Assembly (NCBI GenBank): GCA_016235425.1
Contig: JACRLC010000088.1
Span: 1 to 64,000, forward strand
Direction of reading: 5' to 3'
DNA length: 64,000 nucleotides
From: Chloroflexota bacterium
GTDB lineage: Bacteria; Chloroflexota; Anaerolineae; Anaerolineales; Villigracilaceae
Positions 8,127 to 16,803 of this stretch are shown piece by piece. The notes below the pieces were generated by a model, which searched no databases, had not been told where the DNA came from, and saw nothing but the letters and a program-made list of their open reading frames with translations. Positions within the stretch are counted from its first letter, which is position 1, and every line of letters begins with the position of its first letter. The position numbers and the translations under genes are program-made.

Positions 8127-9374
8127 ATGTCTGAACCCATGTCCAAAGGTCAGAACAAAATAGTGCAAAAACCGGGGGATTTGTTGTATACTTTCTTTAC
8201 AAAAGAACGGTTGGGTATTCAAATGGTCCGACAGATTTCCGAAGAACTTACGCGCAAGCAAATGATCGATCCGCAATTGGAAAGGGCGGGCTGGTATCTG
8301 CGCGACCATTCGAAGGTGAAGATCGAAATTCCAGTGGACGGTTACGATGCCGAGCCGTGGAATGGGGTGACGGATTACTGCCTGTATCGCGAAAACGGGG
8401 AAGTGCTGGCGGTGGTCGAAGCGAAAAGAACATGTGAAGATGTCCGTCTTGCAGAAGCGCAACTCACCCATTACGTCACTGAAATCGAAAAGCACCAATC
8501 ATTCCGTCCGTTCGGGTTTTTAGCCAATGGACTGGAAATTCATTTTGTGGACGTGGGGATTGCGCACAAACGCGAAGTGTTCGGATTCTTCACGCGCGAA
8601 GATTTGGAAAACCTGCTCTACATCCGCCAGAATGCCAAGCCGCTCAGTTCGATAGAAATCAACAACGAGATCGTTGACCGCGCCTACCAGCATGAAGCCA
8701 TTCGCCGTGTGGGAGAGGCATTTGCTAATGGCAAGCGCAAAGCCTTGATCGTCATGGCAACGGGGACAGGCAAGACGCGCACCACGATGGGGTTGATTGA
8801 TGTGTTCATGCGCTCCAATCAGGCGCGGCGGATTTTATTCGTGGCAGATCGTGATGCACTTGTTGAGCAGGCAAAGGATGATGGTTTTGAGAAGTTCCTT
8901 CCCCAAGAGCCATGCACTCGATTAAGAACTTATGATCTCGACACCACCAAACGCCTGTATGCGGTGACGCTCCAAACCCTGAGCAATATCTTCGAGCAGT
9001 TCTCGCCCGCCTTCTTTGACTTGATCGTCTTCGATGAAGTCCATCGCTCGATTTACAATAAGTTCAATGAAGTGCTGGAATATTTTGATGCCCGCCAAGT
9101 GGGACTGACCGCCACGCCCGCCAATTACATCAACCGTGACACCTTCCTTGCCTTTGATTGCACGGACGGCAAGCCGACTTATCTTTACACCTACGAACAA
9201 GCCATAGATGACAGATGGCTTGTTGATTACAACCTTTATTCTGCTCGCACAAAGTTCCAGCGGCAGGGCATTCACGGCGTGGACTTGACCGAGGAAGAGC
9301 GCAACGCCCTGGTCGAAAAGGGACTTGATCCCGACGACATCAACTACGAAGGTACGGAACTGGGAATATTTTAA
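8127..9374 (+). pseudogene. hsdR: Type I restriction enzyme R subunit, C-terminally truncated
   Basis: The 415 residues match the first half of HsdR. They include an N-terminal nuclease domain (DYCLYRENGEVLAVVEAKRT, with the Asp and EAK of a PD-(D/E)xK site), Walker A (MATGTGKTRTTMG), the DEAD-box-like FDEVHRS and motif III (LTATP). Reading ends at EGTELGIF, where intact homologues continue with the second helicase lobe and the C-terminal assembly region (usually several hundred more residues). The break coincides with the left edge of the AT-richer island. ATP-driven translocation should be lost. No strong Shine-Dalgarno is seen; other in-frame ATGs lie just downstream. Confidence 0.85.
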
Positions 9375-9530
9375 GATAAGCGCCCTCCTTTCATCTCTTG
9401 CGTTTTATGAACATGCGTGCTATAAACACGACAACAACCCGTAGATGTGGGAGTTTAACTCCAAATACCCCATATATCTGGCGGCAACGTTTGTTCTAAG
9501 AAAGGTTTTACCAAGAAAGGAAAGGCAAGA

Positions 9531-9836
9531 ATGGCTAAATGGGCTGATTACTGTATTTCAGAGGTGCGCTACAGCACGGAGCACACTCACATCGTAAAAG
9601 TAAAGGTGTGTCCAGATTTGGGTGACACACTAGGAAACACTGCTGAATGGACACGTCTTGAGGTTGTAAATTCCATTGGGCAGGGTAATTCCTTCGTGAC
9701 AATCTACAAAAACGCCGATGGGAAGTTCAACAAAGGCGAGGATGTACGAGTTATCGTCGTCAATGGTACAAAGTATATTCGTACCGATTCAAACTCCAGA
9801 GCAGCAGACAACTTGGGAAATTTACCAGAATTTTAG
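9531..9836 (+). CDS. DUF3892 domain protein
   Basis: 101 residues resembling DUF3892 proteins (ADYCISEVRYSTEHTHIVKVKV at the start, VTIYKNADGKFNKGEDVRVI and IRTDSNSRAADNLGNLPEF at the end). The fold is predicted to be a small beta-rich domain; biochemical role unknown. AAGAAAGGAAAGG precedes the ATG. It is the first gene of a tight plus-strand set (gaps 33, 50 and 3 nt) leading into a CD-NTase and a Cap15-like effector, so it may be an accessory of that system. Confidence 0.7.
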   Translation: MAKWADYCISEVRYSTEHTHIVKVKVCPDLGDTLGNTAEWTRLEVVNSIGQGNSFVTIYKNADGKFNKGEDVRVIVVNGTKYIRTDSNSRAADNLGNLPEF

Positions 9837-9869
9837 CGAGTCTCATCGCTATTTCATAAGGAGAACGAC

Positions 9870-10094
9870 ATGGTTACTTACAGAAATTCAGGTGGCGACT
9901 CCAACGTTAGAGCGTTTGAAATTGGAGGTGATTCAATAACAGTCCAATTCGGTGATGGTTCAATCTATGTCTACACTTACCAAAGTGCTGGGCGTGACAA
10001 TATTGAAAGAATGAAAGCACTGGCTATTGCGGGTAGAGGTTTGAACAGCTTTATCATGCGGTACGTTAAAATGGCGTATGCGTCTAAGCGGTAA
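9870..10094 (+). CDS. KTSC-like small protein
   Basis: 74 residues. The pattern of a short Ser/Asn-rich start, SNVRAFEIGGDSITVQF and GDGSIYVYTY resembles the KTSC domain, a small beta fold, though the terminal part (MKALAIAGRGLNSFIMRYVKMAY) is different. AAGGAG precedes the ATG. It lies between the DUF3892 gene and the CD-NTase in the same presumptive transcript. Function unknown. Confidence 0.55.
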   Translation: MVTYRNSGGDSNVRAFEIGGDSITVQFGDGSIYVYTYQSAGRDNIERMKALAIAGRGLNSFIMRYVKMAYASKR

Positions 10095-10144
10095 AACGGG
10101 AAAGTCATTGCCGAAAAGTCGGGATTTTATAGAAGGACAAGGAT

Positions 10145-11014
10145 ATGTCAATTTCCGAAAACCAACTAGAAATCTGGTCTCATCAAGGGGCAACGGACAG
10201 CGCTCAAAATACACACCAAGCAATAAGGAGGGCGCTTGAAAAACATGTTTGGAGGGACGGCGTAACATATAATCCCTATTTGCAAGGCTCTTATGCAAAC
10301 CATACAAACACCTATGGAAATAGCGATGTTGATTTAGTAGTTGAATTGACGAGTGTTTTCTACAACGATTTAACAGAAGCACAAAAGAGTTTTCTAAATA
10401 TCACAAAGGCAACATATGGCATAGATGATTTTCGTGCTGATGTAATTGTCGCGCTAACCGATTATTTTGGCTCTCAAAATGTAGACATATCGGGCGGGAA
10501 GTCTGTAAAAATCCTACCCAACGGCAATCGTCTGAAAGGCGACGTAGTTATTGCGGCAACCTATAGGCATTATGACGGCACGAAATTAATTGCCGAAGGT
10601 ATCGTATTTTGGAATACAAAGACGGGCGCAAAAATTATCAATTACCCAAAACTCCATTTGGACAATGGAGCAACAAAGAACGCCAACACTTCTCAGCGAT
10701 ATAAACCAACGGTACGCATATTCAAGAACGCACGAAAGCGTATTTACGAGAACAAGCCCTTACTTGCTAACAGATTCCCTTCCTACTATGTCGAGTGCCT
10801 GCTCTATAATGTGCAAAACAGCCAGTTTTCCGCTTCCCGTCAGGATACCTATTGCAATGTAGTAAATTGGCTCAACTCAGAATTGAACACAAACTCATCA
10901 AGGTTTAAGTGCCAAAATGGGCTTATTCCATTGTTCGGCAATGATTCAACTCAATGGAATGTTGCGGATGCAAAATTGCTTGTTTCCGAGTTGATCTCTC
11001 TGTGGAATTCGTAA
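10145..11014 (+). CDS. CBASS CD-NTase (cGAS/DncV-like nucleotidyltransferase)
   Basis: 289 residues with the nucleotidyltransferase core: GS at 48-49 (LQGSYANHTNTYGNSDVDLVVEL), metal-binding Asp61 and Asp63, and a probable third Asp133 (KGDVVIAATY). The C-terminal half is helical, as in OAS-like enzymes. In CBASS defence such enzymes make cyclic di- or trinucleotides after phage infection. The effector gene starts 3 nt after the stop codon. No E1/E2 (Cap2) or JAB (Cap3) gene is present, so this is a minimal type I layout. Product specificity cannot be read from sequence. Confidence 0.85.
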   Translation: MSISENQLEIWSHQGATDSAQNTHQAIRRALEKHVWRDGVTYNPYLQGSYANHTNTYGNSDVDLVVELTSVFYNDLTEAQKSFLNITKATYGIDDFRADVIVALTDYFGSQNVDISGGKSVKILPNGNRLKGDVVIAATYRHYDGTKLIAEGIVFWNTKTGAKIINYPKLHLDNGATKNANTSQRYKPTVRIFKNARKRIYENKPLLANRFPSYYVECLLYNVQNSQFSASRQDTYCNVVNWLNSELNTNSSRFKCQNGLIPLFGNDSTQWNVADAKLLVSELISLWNS

Positions 11015-11017
11015 CTC

Positions 11018-11611
11018 ATGCATCAATACCAAACCGATGACAGCGTAAGAGCCAATCTCATCTTTACTGCTGTGTTGCTGGCAGTTGGACTTGCCTATTT
11101 CTTCAACACGGCATTGCAGTATTTTGAAATTCAATTGCCCTGGTGGTTTGAATCGCCTTCAATTCTCGGCTTCTACGGTTTGATTTATTGGCTCTACGAT
11201 AAGCATCTTTGGAAAATCGGGTGGATACAAAAAATTGACTGGGTCAAAACGCCGAACATATCAGGCATTTGGAGTGCTGAAATAAAAACATCCCACGATG
11301 GCTTTTCTCAATCTGTTTCGGCAAAAGCGATTATTCGCCAGACTGCATTTAGAATTTCAATCTCGATGGAAACAGACACGTCTCGGTCTCATAGTGTTCA
11401 ATCGGCTTTGTTGAAAACTGATAAAGTCAGTGAATACGAATTGACTTATAACTATATCAACCATCCTAAAGCGGATTCAGTTAAGACATTGAACATTCAT
11501 CTTGGCACAGCACATTTGCATATTGGCGATAATTTACAGAGAATGGATGGGGATTATTACACAAACAGGGACAGGGAGAATTTTGGTCGAATCGTTTTCA
11601 TACGCGCTTGA
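11018..11611 (+). CDS. cap15: Cap15-like CBASS effector (two membrane helices plus beta-barrel)
   Basis: 197 residues with two N-terminal membrane helices (about 13-35 and 46-63) and a beta-strand-rich cytoplasmic domain beginning ISGIWSAEI (about 86-197). This architecture is the SMODS-associated 2TM-beta effector described as Cap15, which oligomerises in the inner membrane on cyclic nucleotide binding and kills the infected cell. The position directly after the CD-NTase supports the call. It is assigned by architecture and context rather than by a diagnostic motif. Confidence 0.8.
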   Translation: MHQYQTDDSVRANLIFTAVLLAVGLAYFFNTALQYFEIQLPWWFESPSILGFYGLIYWLYDKHLWKIGWIQKIDWVKTPNISGIWSAEIKTSHDGFSQSVSAKAIIRQTAFRISISMETDTSRSHSVQSALLKTDKVSEYELTYNYINHPKADSVKTLNIHLGTAHLHIGDNLQRMDGDYYTNRDRENFGRIVFIRA

Positions 11612-11617
11612 TTTTCA

Positions 11618-11626
11618 TGCTATACT
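11618..11626 (+). promoter_or_regulatory. Extended -10 promoter for the HU gene
   Basis: TGC-TATACT is a good extended -10 element about 80 bp before the HU start. It begins a few bases after the Cap15 stop, so the HU gene can be transcribed on its own. Confidence 0.5.
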
Positions 11627-11707
11627 CCCGCTAATCGTGGGGGATACCCCGTTGAAACAAGCAACTCCCCCAAAGTCAACCTATTTTCATAGCCAAAGGA
11701 GGCTACC

Positions 11708-12088
11708 ATGAGCGTGAAATACAATGTCGTACAGCGCGGTAATCCGTCCAATGCGGAAGCGCCCAAGAAGTTCTACCCATCCATTGAGTCCAGCGGGCGC
11801 AAAACCCTGCGGCAAATGGCGGCGCGAATTTCCGAAATTTCCACCGTTTCCAGCGCGGACACAATGGCGGTTCTGGAAGCCCTGCTGACCACCATCCCGC
11901 AGGAATTGGCGGCGGGAAACATCGTGGAGTTGGGCGATTTCGGCAATTTCTGGCTGAAAGCCAATGCCGACGGCGCGGATACCGCCGAAGCCGTGCGCGC
12001 AACACAGATCAATACCCTTCTGCCACGATTCAATGCGGGTAAGGAATTCAAGAAGGTGCTGGATACGATTGAGTACGAGAAGGCGTAA
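11708..12088 (+). CDS. HU-family DNA-binding protein, Bacteroidota type
   Basis: 126 residues, longer than classical HU (about 90). The opening MSVKYNVVQRGNPSNAEAPKKFYPS and the GDFGNFWL turn are typical of the HU-like proteins abundant in Bacteroidota (IHF/HU with N-terminal extension). It would bind and bend DNA. AAAGGAGG lies 7 nt before the ATG. The gene sits alone between its own extended -10 promoter and a strong terminator, and its type is foreign to Chloroflexota, both pointing to horizontal transfer with the island. Confidence 0.85.
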   Translation: MSVKYNVVQRGNPSNAEAPKKFYPSIESSGRKTLRQMAARISEISTVSSADTMAVLEALLTTIPQELAAGNIVELGDFGNFWLKANADGADTAEAVRATQINTLLPRFNAGKEFKKVLDTIEYEKA

Positions 12089-12096
12089 TTCCTGAG

Positions 12097-12131
12097 ACTT
12101 CCGAAGTTCCTAAAACTTCGGAAGTTTTTTT
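12097..12131 (+). terminator. Rho-independent terminator after HU
   Basis: ACTTCCGAAGTT (12097-12108) pairs perfectly with AACTTCGGAAGT (12114-12125) over a 5-nt loop, followed by a T run. Confidence 0.85.
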
Positions 12132-12191
12132 AAACCTTCCTTGGAAGGTTTAAAATCCTTCCTTGACTCGTTTGGAATCCTTCCTAGGAAG
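12132..12191. repeat. Cluster of short palindromes (AACCTTCC/GGAAGG)
   Basis: AAACCTTCC-TT-GGAAGGTTT and CCTTCCTAGGAAGG follow each other within 60 bp, directly after the HU terminator. They may be secondary terminators or a small repeat family. Confidence 0.5.
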
Positions 12192-12227
12192 GTTTGGCGG
12201 TTCTATCTTGTGATAATAAGGATAAGA

Positions 12228-13238
12228 ATGCTCGAAGAAGAACGAAGATTCAACTGGATTTACTTTTATCTTGACGCCACAAAATGGGGATTATTGAATG
12301 ATGTGACTGAGGGAAACCATGAGCAGGTATTTACTATTCAAGAAACTACGGATGCGCTAAATAACTGGTGGATGAAAAATCTTCGTTCAAATTCGGATCT
12401 GCAAAAATGGCTTCACGACAAGAAAAGTCATGGATGTACATTTTATCCACAAATGCGAACAGATTTATATTACATTTACGATCTTGAGGCAGAGTTATGG
12501 GGTGCAAACTGGAATTTATATTGTGACCGACAGAAAACCGATAACGGAGTATATTTCGAGCCATTTCGACTGGTTTTGCTTTTCTATCTTATCGAACGCC
12601 AACTCAAAGTGTTTTTATCATTTCTACGCTATTATGATTACAACCGTGACGATACATCGCATTCAAAGTTAAGCAAAGCGGCATTCAAAGCATTTTTTAC
12701 AGAGGCTCAGATGTCACACTGGCTTCCTTATCCTTTCAATTTGACTGCATTGACCAACCGTATCAAATGCGGTAATTCTGCTCATTTCCGACATGAGTCC
12801 TATACCTATAGCGGAAATCATTTTTCAGTAGTCGGCAAGAGTCACTATTCTGAAGTGCTTGCAAGCACGTTACAACAGACAGCCAAATGGCAAAGAAAAA
12901 GGCATACTGATCAGAAAACGGGAAAGCGCCCACGCAAAGGCAGTATTGAAGGATGTTTCTTTGATGCCTTGTGGCACTATTCAGAGAGTTATCGTTATAG
13001 AATTCCTTTTGGAAGCAGTTATGTACGTAAGTCCCCTTTCCACTGGGGTCTTAATGTGCGCTGGATTGGGACTCTGTTCATCTCGATTTGTGAAGCATGG
13101 ATGTTTTCACTCAGCCCTGCCGAAATTCAAGCCTGCTGGAGTGATTATAGGCAGATTTCTACTTCTCCCATTTTGCAAAACATTCAGAGTTATCGCTGGA
13201 ACGCGATTTACGCCAGCCGCCCTCAAGATTTATTTTGA
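12228..13238 (+). CDS. Unrecognised protein in defence island
   Basis: 336 residues from the ATG at 12228, which has AAGGATAAGA in front; an upstream in-frame ATG at 12141 would start inside the palindrome cluster. The protein is rich in Trp, Tyr and Phe, with no obvious membrane helix or signal peptide. Candidate conserved features are SIEGCFFDALWHYSESYRYR, a basic stretch before it (WQRKRHTDQKTGKRPRKG) and HFRHESYTYSGNHF. I do not recognise the family. It lies between the HU gene and an MmeI-like enzyme in AT-rich DNA, so a defence or mobile-element role is plausible by position only. Confidence 0.65.
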   Translation: MLEEERRFNWIYFYLDATKWGLLNDVTEGNHEQVFTIQETTDALNNWWMKNLRSNSDLQKWLHDKKSHGCTFYPQMRTDLYYIYDLEAELWGANWNLYCDRQKTDNGVYFEPFRLVLLFYLIERQLKVFLSFLRYYDYNRDDTSHSKLSKAAFKAFFTEAQMSHWLPYPFNLTALTNRIKCGNSAHFRHESYTYSGNHFSVVGKSHYSEVLASTLQQTAKWQRKRHTDQKTGKRPRKGSIEGCFFDALWHYSESYRYRIPFGSSYVRKSPFHWGLNVRWIGTLFISICEAWMFSLSPAEIQACWSDYRQISTSPILQNIQSYRWNAIYASRPQDLF

Positions 13239-13296
13239 GGCAAGCCGCTGTTATCAGGATATAATCGTGTTTATCAAAAATTAATGGATTTGTATT

Positions 13297-16230
13297 ATGC
13301 CGCCCAAAATGACTATCAAACAATTTATTGAGAAATGGAGCAAGAGCGAATTAAGGGAACGTGCTTCCTCTCAAAGTCACTTCAACGATGTATGTGCATT
13401 GGTTGGACATGCAACGCCTACAGATATTGACCCGAAAGGAGAATTTTTTACATTTGAAGCGGATGTAGAAAATGACACAGAAAAGAAAAGAGGTTGGGCG
13501 GATGCGTGGTATAAAAGCAAATTTATTTGGGAATACAAAGGACCTCATAAAAATCTGGATATTGCATATCAACAATTGCTTCGTTATCGAGAATCTCTCG
13601 GTAACCCTCCATTGCTGATTACTTCTGATACTCAAAAAATCATTATCCACACAAATTTTACGAACACAGCCAAAAGAATTGAAGTTATTGACTTTGACCG
13701 ATTAAAGAAAGATGGTTTACAACTTCTCGAAGATGCCTTCCACAACGCCGATGCTTTCAGACCATCCGAAACACAAGAAAAGATTACCGAAAAGACTGCT
13801 GAATCTTTTGTAAGTTTCGCAAAGAACCTGCAAGAATGGGGGAAACGTACTTATCACCCTGAAAGATTAGCGCATTTTGTTGTGAGGATATTGTTCTGTC
13901 TCTTTGCAGAGGACATCGGACTTCTACCTGACAAAGTATTTTCAGAACTTGTTCGCGTTCGTTATAAAGATACGACCACCGAACAATTTTTAAAAAGTCT
14001 ACAAATATTATTTAGAGCGATGAAGGAAGGAAGTTCAACCTTTGGCTCTCATGTAATTCCTTGGTTCAATGGTGGGTTATTTGAGGATGACTTTGTTCCT
14101 GAAATGCTAAGTGCAAATGTTCGCGAACTTTTAGACGCTTGCGATAAAAATTGGGCAAGCATTGACCCGTCTATCTTCGGAACTCTTTTTGAGAGAGTTA
14201 TTGACGAATCTAAACGCGCTCAACTTGGAGCGCATTACACAAGCAAGGACGATATCATGCTGGTCATTGAACCAGTGCTTATGGCTTCATTACGCGCAAA
14301 GTGGAGAAAAATCAAGGCAGAAGCAGAAAATCAAATAAAGCAAGGGATTTCTTCTGCCGCCTTTATCACCCTGAAAAAATTCTCAGACGAAGTTTCATCT
14401 ATTCGAGTGCTTGACCCCGCTTGTGGAAGTGGAAATTTTCTTTATATTGCCTTGCGTGAATTGCTCGACTTGCAAAAACAGATAATCGTTTTTGCGGAGG
14501 AGCATAATCTTTCAGAAATTCACCTTACAGTTGGACCTCAACAACTTTTCGGGATAGAACTCAATCCATATGCTCATCAACTTGCACAAATCACGGCTTG
14601 GATTGGTTATATCCAATGGCGGTATGAAAATGGATTTGCGGATATAAATGAACCAATTTTGAAGGAACTAAAACAAATTGAAAACCGTGATGCGATTTTG
14701 TATACCAATTTACCCGCTGGAGAAACAAAAGGGATAAAGGCAGTTGCTGAGTATGCTTGGGCAGATGTGGATGTCATCATAGGCAATCCGCCGTTTTTGG
14801 GTAGCAGGAAAATGCGCCCAATTCTTGGAAATGAATATTGCGATGCTTTGCTAAAAGTGTATGGAAAACAAATTGAAGGAATGCCAGATTTGGTTTGTTA
14901 TTGGTTTGAAAAAGCCCGCCAACATATTGCAAACGGAAAAGCAAAAAAGGCTGGGTTGCTAGGCACACAAGCAATTCGTGGAGGCACAAACAGGCAAGTT
15001 CTTGACCGCATTAAAGATACTGGCGATATTTTTATGGCATGGGGTGACAAGGAATGGATTTTAGATGGCGCAACCGTTCATGTCTCCATCGTTGGATTTG
15101 ATGATGGTACAGAACAAAACAAATCGCTTGACGGCTTACCTACCCCTTCTATAAATTCCGATTTGACATCGGAAATTGATTTGTCTGAAGGATACATTTT
15201 GCTTGAAAATGCCAATCTCTCATTTCAAGGTATTGTCTTGCGCGGTAAATTTGATATGCCACGTAGCAATGCCGAAGAGATGATTAAGAAATCGGACAAT
15301 CCAAATAATCGTTCAAATAGCGACGTTCTCAAACCAAGAAGAACAGGTGACGATATAGTAAATCGAAACTCTGATACTTATGCAGTAGATTTTGGTGTCA
15401 ATATGCCTATTGAGCAAGCCTCTGAATATCTTGCTCCCTTCGAGTATCTGAAAGAAAATGTTTATGAAAAGAGGCAACAAGCAAATCAGGCTGTTGCTCG
15501 TGAAAAATGGTGGATTCATTGGAATCCAAGAACACAAATGCGCGAAGCCTTAGCAAAATTGCCGCGATACATTGCAACGCCAAGAGTAGCAAAACACAGA
15601 ATTTTCGTGTGGCTTGACGGAAAAATTCTTCCTGATGCTCAATTGGTTGTATTTGCCCGTGAAGATGATTATTTCTTTGGCGTGCTACATTCAAAAATTC
15701 ATGAACTTTGGGCAAGACGCAAAGGTACTCAATTGAGAGATGCTGAAAGTGGGTTTAGATATACATCAACCACAACTTTTGAAACATTTCCTTTGCCTTG
15801 GCGATCTGGTGAAGAACCAGAAAAGGATTCACTTTATACAGCAATTGCAGGAGCAGCAAAATCTTTAGACGACTTTAGAACGAACTGGCAAAACCCGTCT
15901 GATGGTTTGATACTTGGTTCGAGTGCATTTCAAAAACGCACTTTGACAAATTTATACAATTGTTTGGAGCTTTACAAAGAGAAAATTAAAGGCAAGAAAC
16001 GTTCTGAAGAACTTTGGCAACAAGAACTTCGCTTGCAATTCAGGGCGAAAGAGAATTTTCCTGTAAGACTCATCATTTCTTTGGATGAAATTGAAACTCT
16101 TGATTCGTTGCACACAGAACTTGATAACGCTGTTTTAGATGCTTATTGTTGGTCAAGAACAATAAGCAACGAGAAACTTTTGGAAAACTTGCTCAAGTTA
16201 AATTTTGAGCGAGCAGGAATAAGTCAGTAG
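13297..16230 (+). CDS. MmeI-like type II restriction enzyme/adenine methyltransferase
   Basis: A 977-residue single-chain restriction-modification enzyme. The N-terminal nuclease site is Asp69, then Glu79-x-Lys81 (GWADAWYKSKFIWEYKG), the same spacing as the D-x9-ExK site of MmeI. A helical spacer follows. The N6-adenine methyltransferase has motif I DPACGSGNFLY (Asp373) and motif IV NPPF (497-500). The C-terminal ~350 residues should hold the target recognition domain. Such enzymes methylate one strand and cut at a fixed distance, with no separate S subunit. The gene looks intact and is the only complete restriction system here. The first 60 residues and codon use are clearly AT-richer than flanking hsd DNA. 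Confidence 0.88.
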   Translation: MPPKMTIKQFIEKWSKSELRERASSQSHFNDVCALVGHATPTDIDPKGEFFTFEADVENDTEKKRGWADAWYKSKFIWEYKGPHKNLDIAYQQLLRYRESLGNPPLLITSDTQKIIIHTNFTNTAKRIEVIDFDRLKKDGLQLLEDAFHNADAFRPSETQEKITEKTAESFVSFAKNLQEWGKRTYHPERLAHFVVRILFCLFAEDIGLLPDKVFSELVRVRYKDTTTEQFLKSLQILFRAMKEGSSTFGSHVIPWFNGGLFEDDFVPEMLSANVRELLDACDKNWASIDPSIFGTLFERVIDESKRAQLGAHYTSKDDIMLVIEPVLMASLRAKWRKIKAEAENQIKQGISSAAFITLKKFSDEVSSIRVLDPACGSGNFLYIALRELLDLQKQIIVFAEEHNLSEIHLTVGPQQLFGIELNPYAHQLAQITAWIGYIQWRYENGFADINEPILKELKQIENRDAILYTNLPAGETKGIKAVAEYAWADVDVIIGNPPFLGSRKMRPILGNEYCDALLKVYGKQIEGMPDLVCYWFEKARQHIANGKAKKAGLLGTQAIRGGTNRQVLDRIKDTGDIFMAWGDKEWILDGATVHVSIVGFDDGTEQNKSLDGLPTPSINSDLTSEIDLSEGYILLENANLSFQGIVLRGKFDMPRSNAEEMIKKSDNPNNRSNSDVLKPRRTGDDIVNRNSDTYAVDFGVNMPIEQASEYLAPFEYLKENVYEKRQQANQAVAREKWWIHWNPRTQMREALAKLPRYIATPRVAKHRIFVWLDGKILPDAQLVVFAREDDYFFGVLHSKIHELWARRKGTQLRDAESGFRYTSTTTFETFPLPWRSGEEPEKDSLYTAIAGAAKSLDDFRTNWQNPSDGLILGSSAFQKRTLTNLYNCLELYKEKIKGKKRSEELWQQELRLQFRAKENFPVRLIISLDEIETLDSLHTELDNAVLDAYCWSRTISNEKLLENLLKLNFERAGISQ

Positions 16231-16706
16231 ACAAACCAGGTCTGTAATTTCTGATAAGAGGTTCACATTCTCCCGTATTTGTTGTTCATCAAGCGGCTGG
16301 ATGACCGCGAGAATGCGGCGGAGAGGCAGGCAAAACGCAAGGGGACGACGTATCAGCCCAAAGTCCCGAAGGAGATGCGGTGGGGGTATTGGACGCAGAT
16401 GAAAGCCGAAGATGCGTTGAATCATGTTAAGACGGTTGTCTTCCCAAAGATGATCGAATTGGCTGCTGATGAAAAGTCATCCTTTTGGGAGTACATGCAA
16501 GGCGCAGAGTGCAAAATCCGCAAGGCGGGGTTGTTGATCGAGGCGTGTAATTTGATCGACCAGATGAAGATCGCGGAGCAGAATCAGGACCTTCGGCAGG
16601 GCGTATCTGTATGTCTATGCTGGGTCACATGCAGTTTGCGGGACGCGGTGGACAGTTCCGCACGCCGCGGCATATTATCCGCATGATGGTGCAGATGGTG
16701 GATCCG

Positions 16707-16803
16707 ACCCCCACCCAGCCTCCCCCAAATTCGACAGGTGAAGTATGGTTGGCATAAATAATTTTCATGTCGAATTTGGGGGAGGTGCCGAAGGCGGAGG
16801 GGG
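16707..16803. repeat. Palindromic element inserted in hsdM
   Basis: CCTCCCCCAAATTCGACA (16719-16736) pairs perfectly over 18 bp with 16768-16785; outer CCCCCACCC/GGAGGGGGT flanks extend it. It belongs to the same family as the elements at 4101, 5555 and 21381. Confidence 0.85.

Noticed and set aside
8127-9374. Intact short helicase of a novel defence system
   Set aside because: The protein is a standard HsdR N-terminal half that stops in mid-domain, with the matching hsdM and hsdS remains downstream.
12132-12191. Attachment site of an integrative element
   Set aside because: The short CCTTCC/GGAAGG palindromes are local; no matching copy was noticed at the island's other end and there is no integrase gene.
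16745-16800. ATG at 16745 as the true start of an hsdM gene
   Set aside because: The ATG and first ~20 codons lie in the loop and arm of a palindromic repeat, and clear HsdM sequence exists upstream in other frames.
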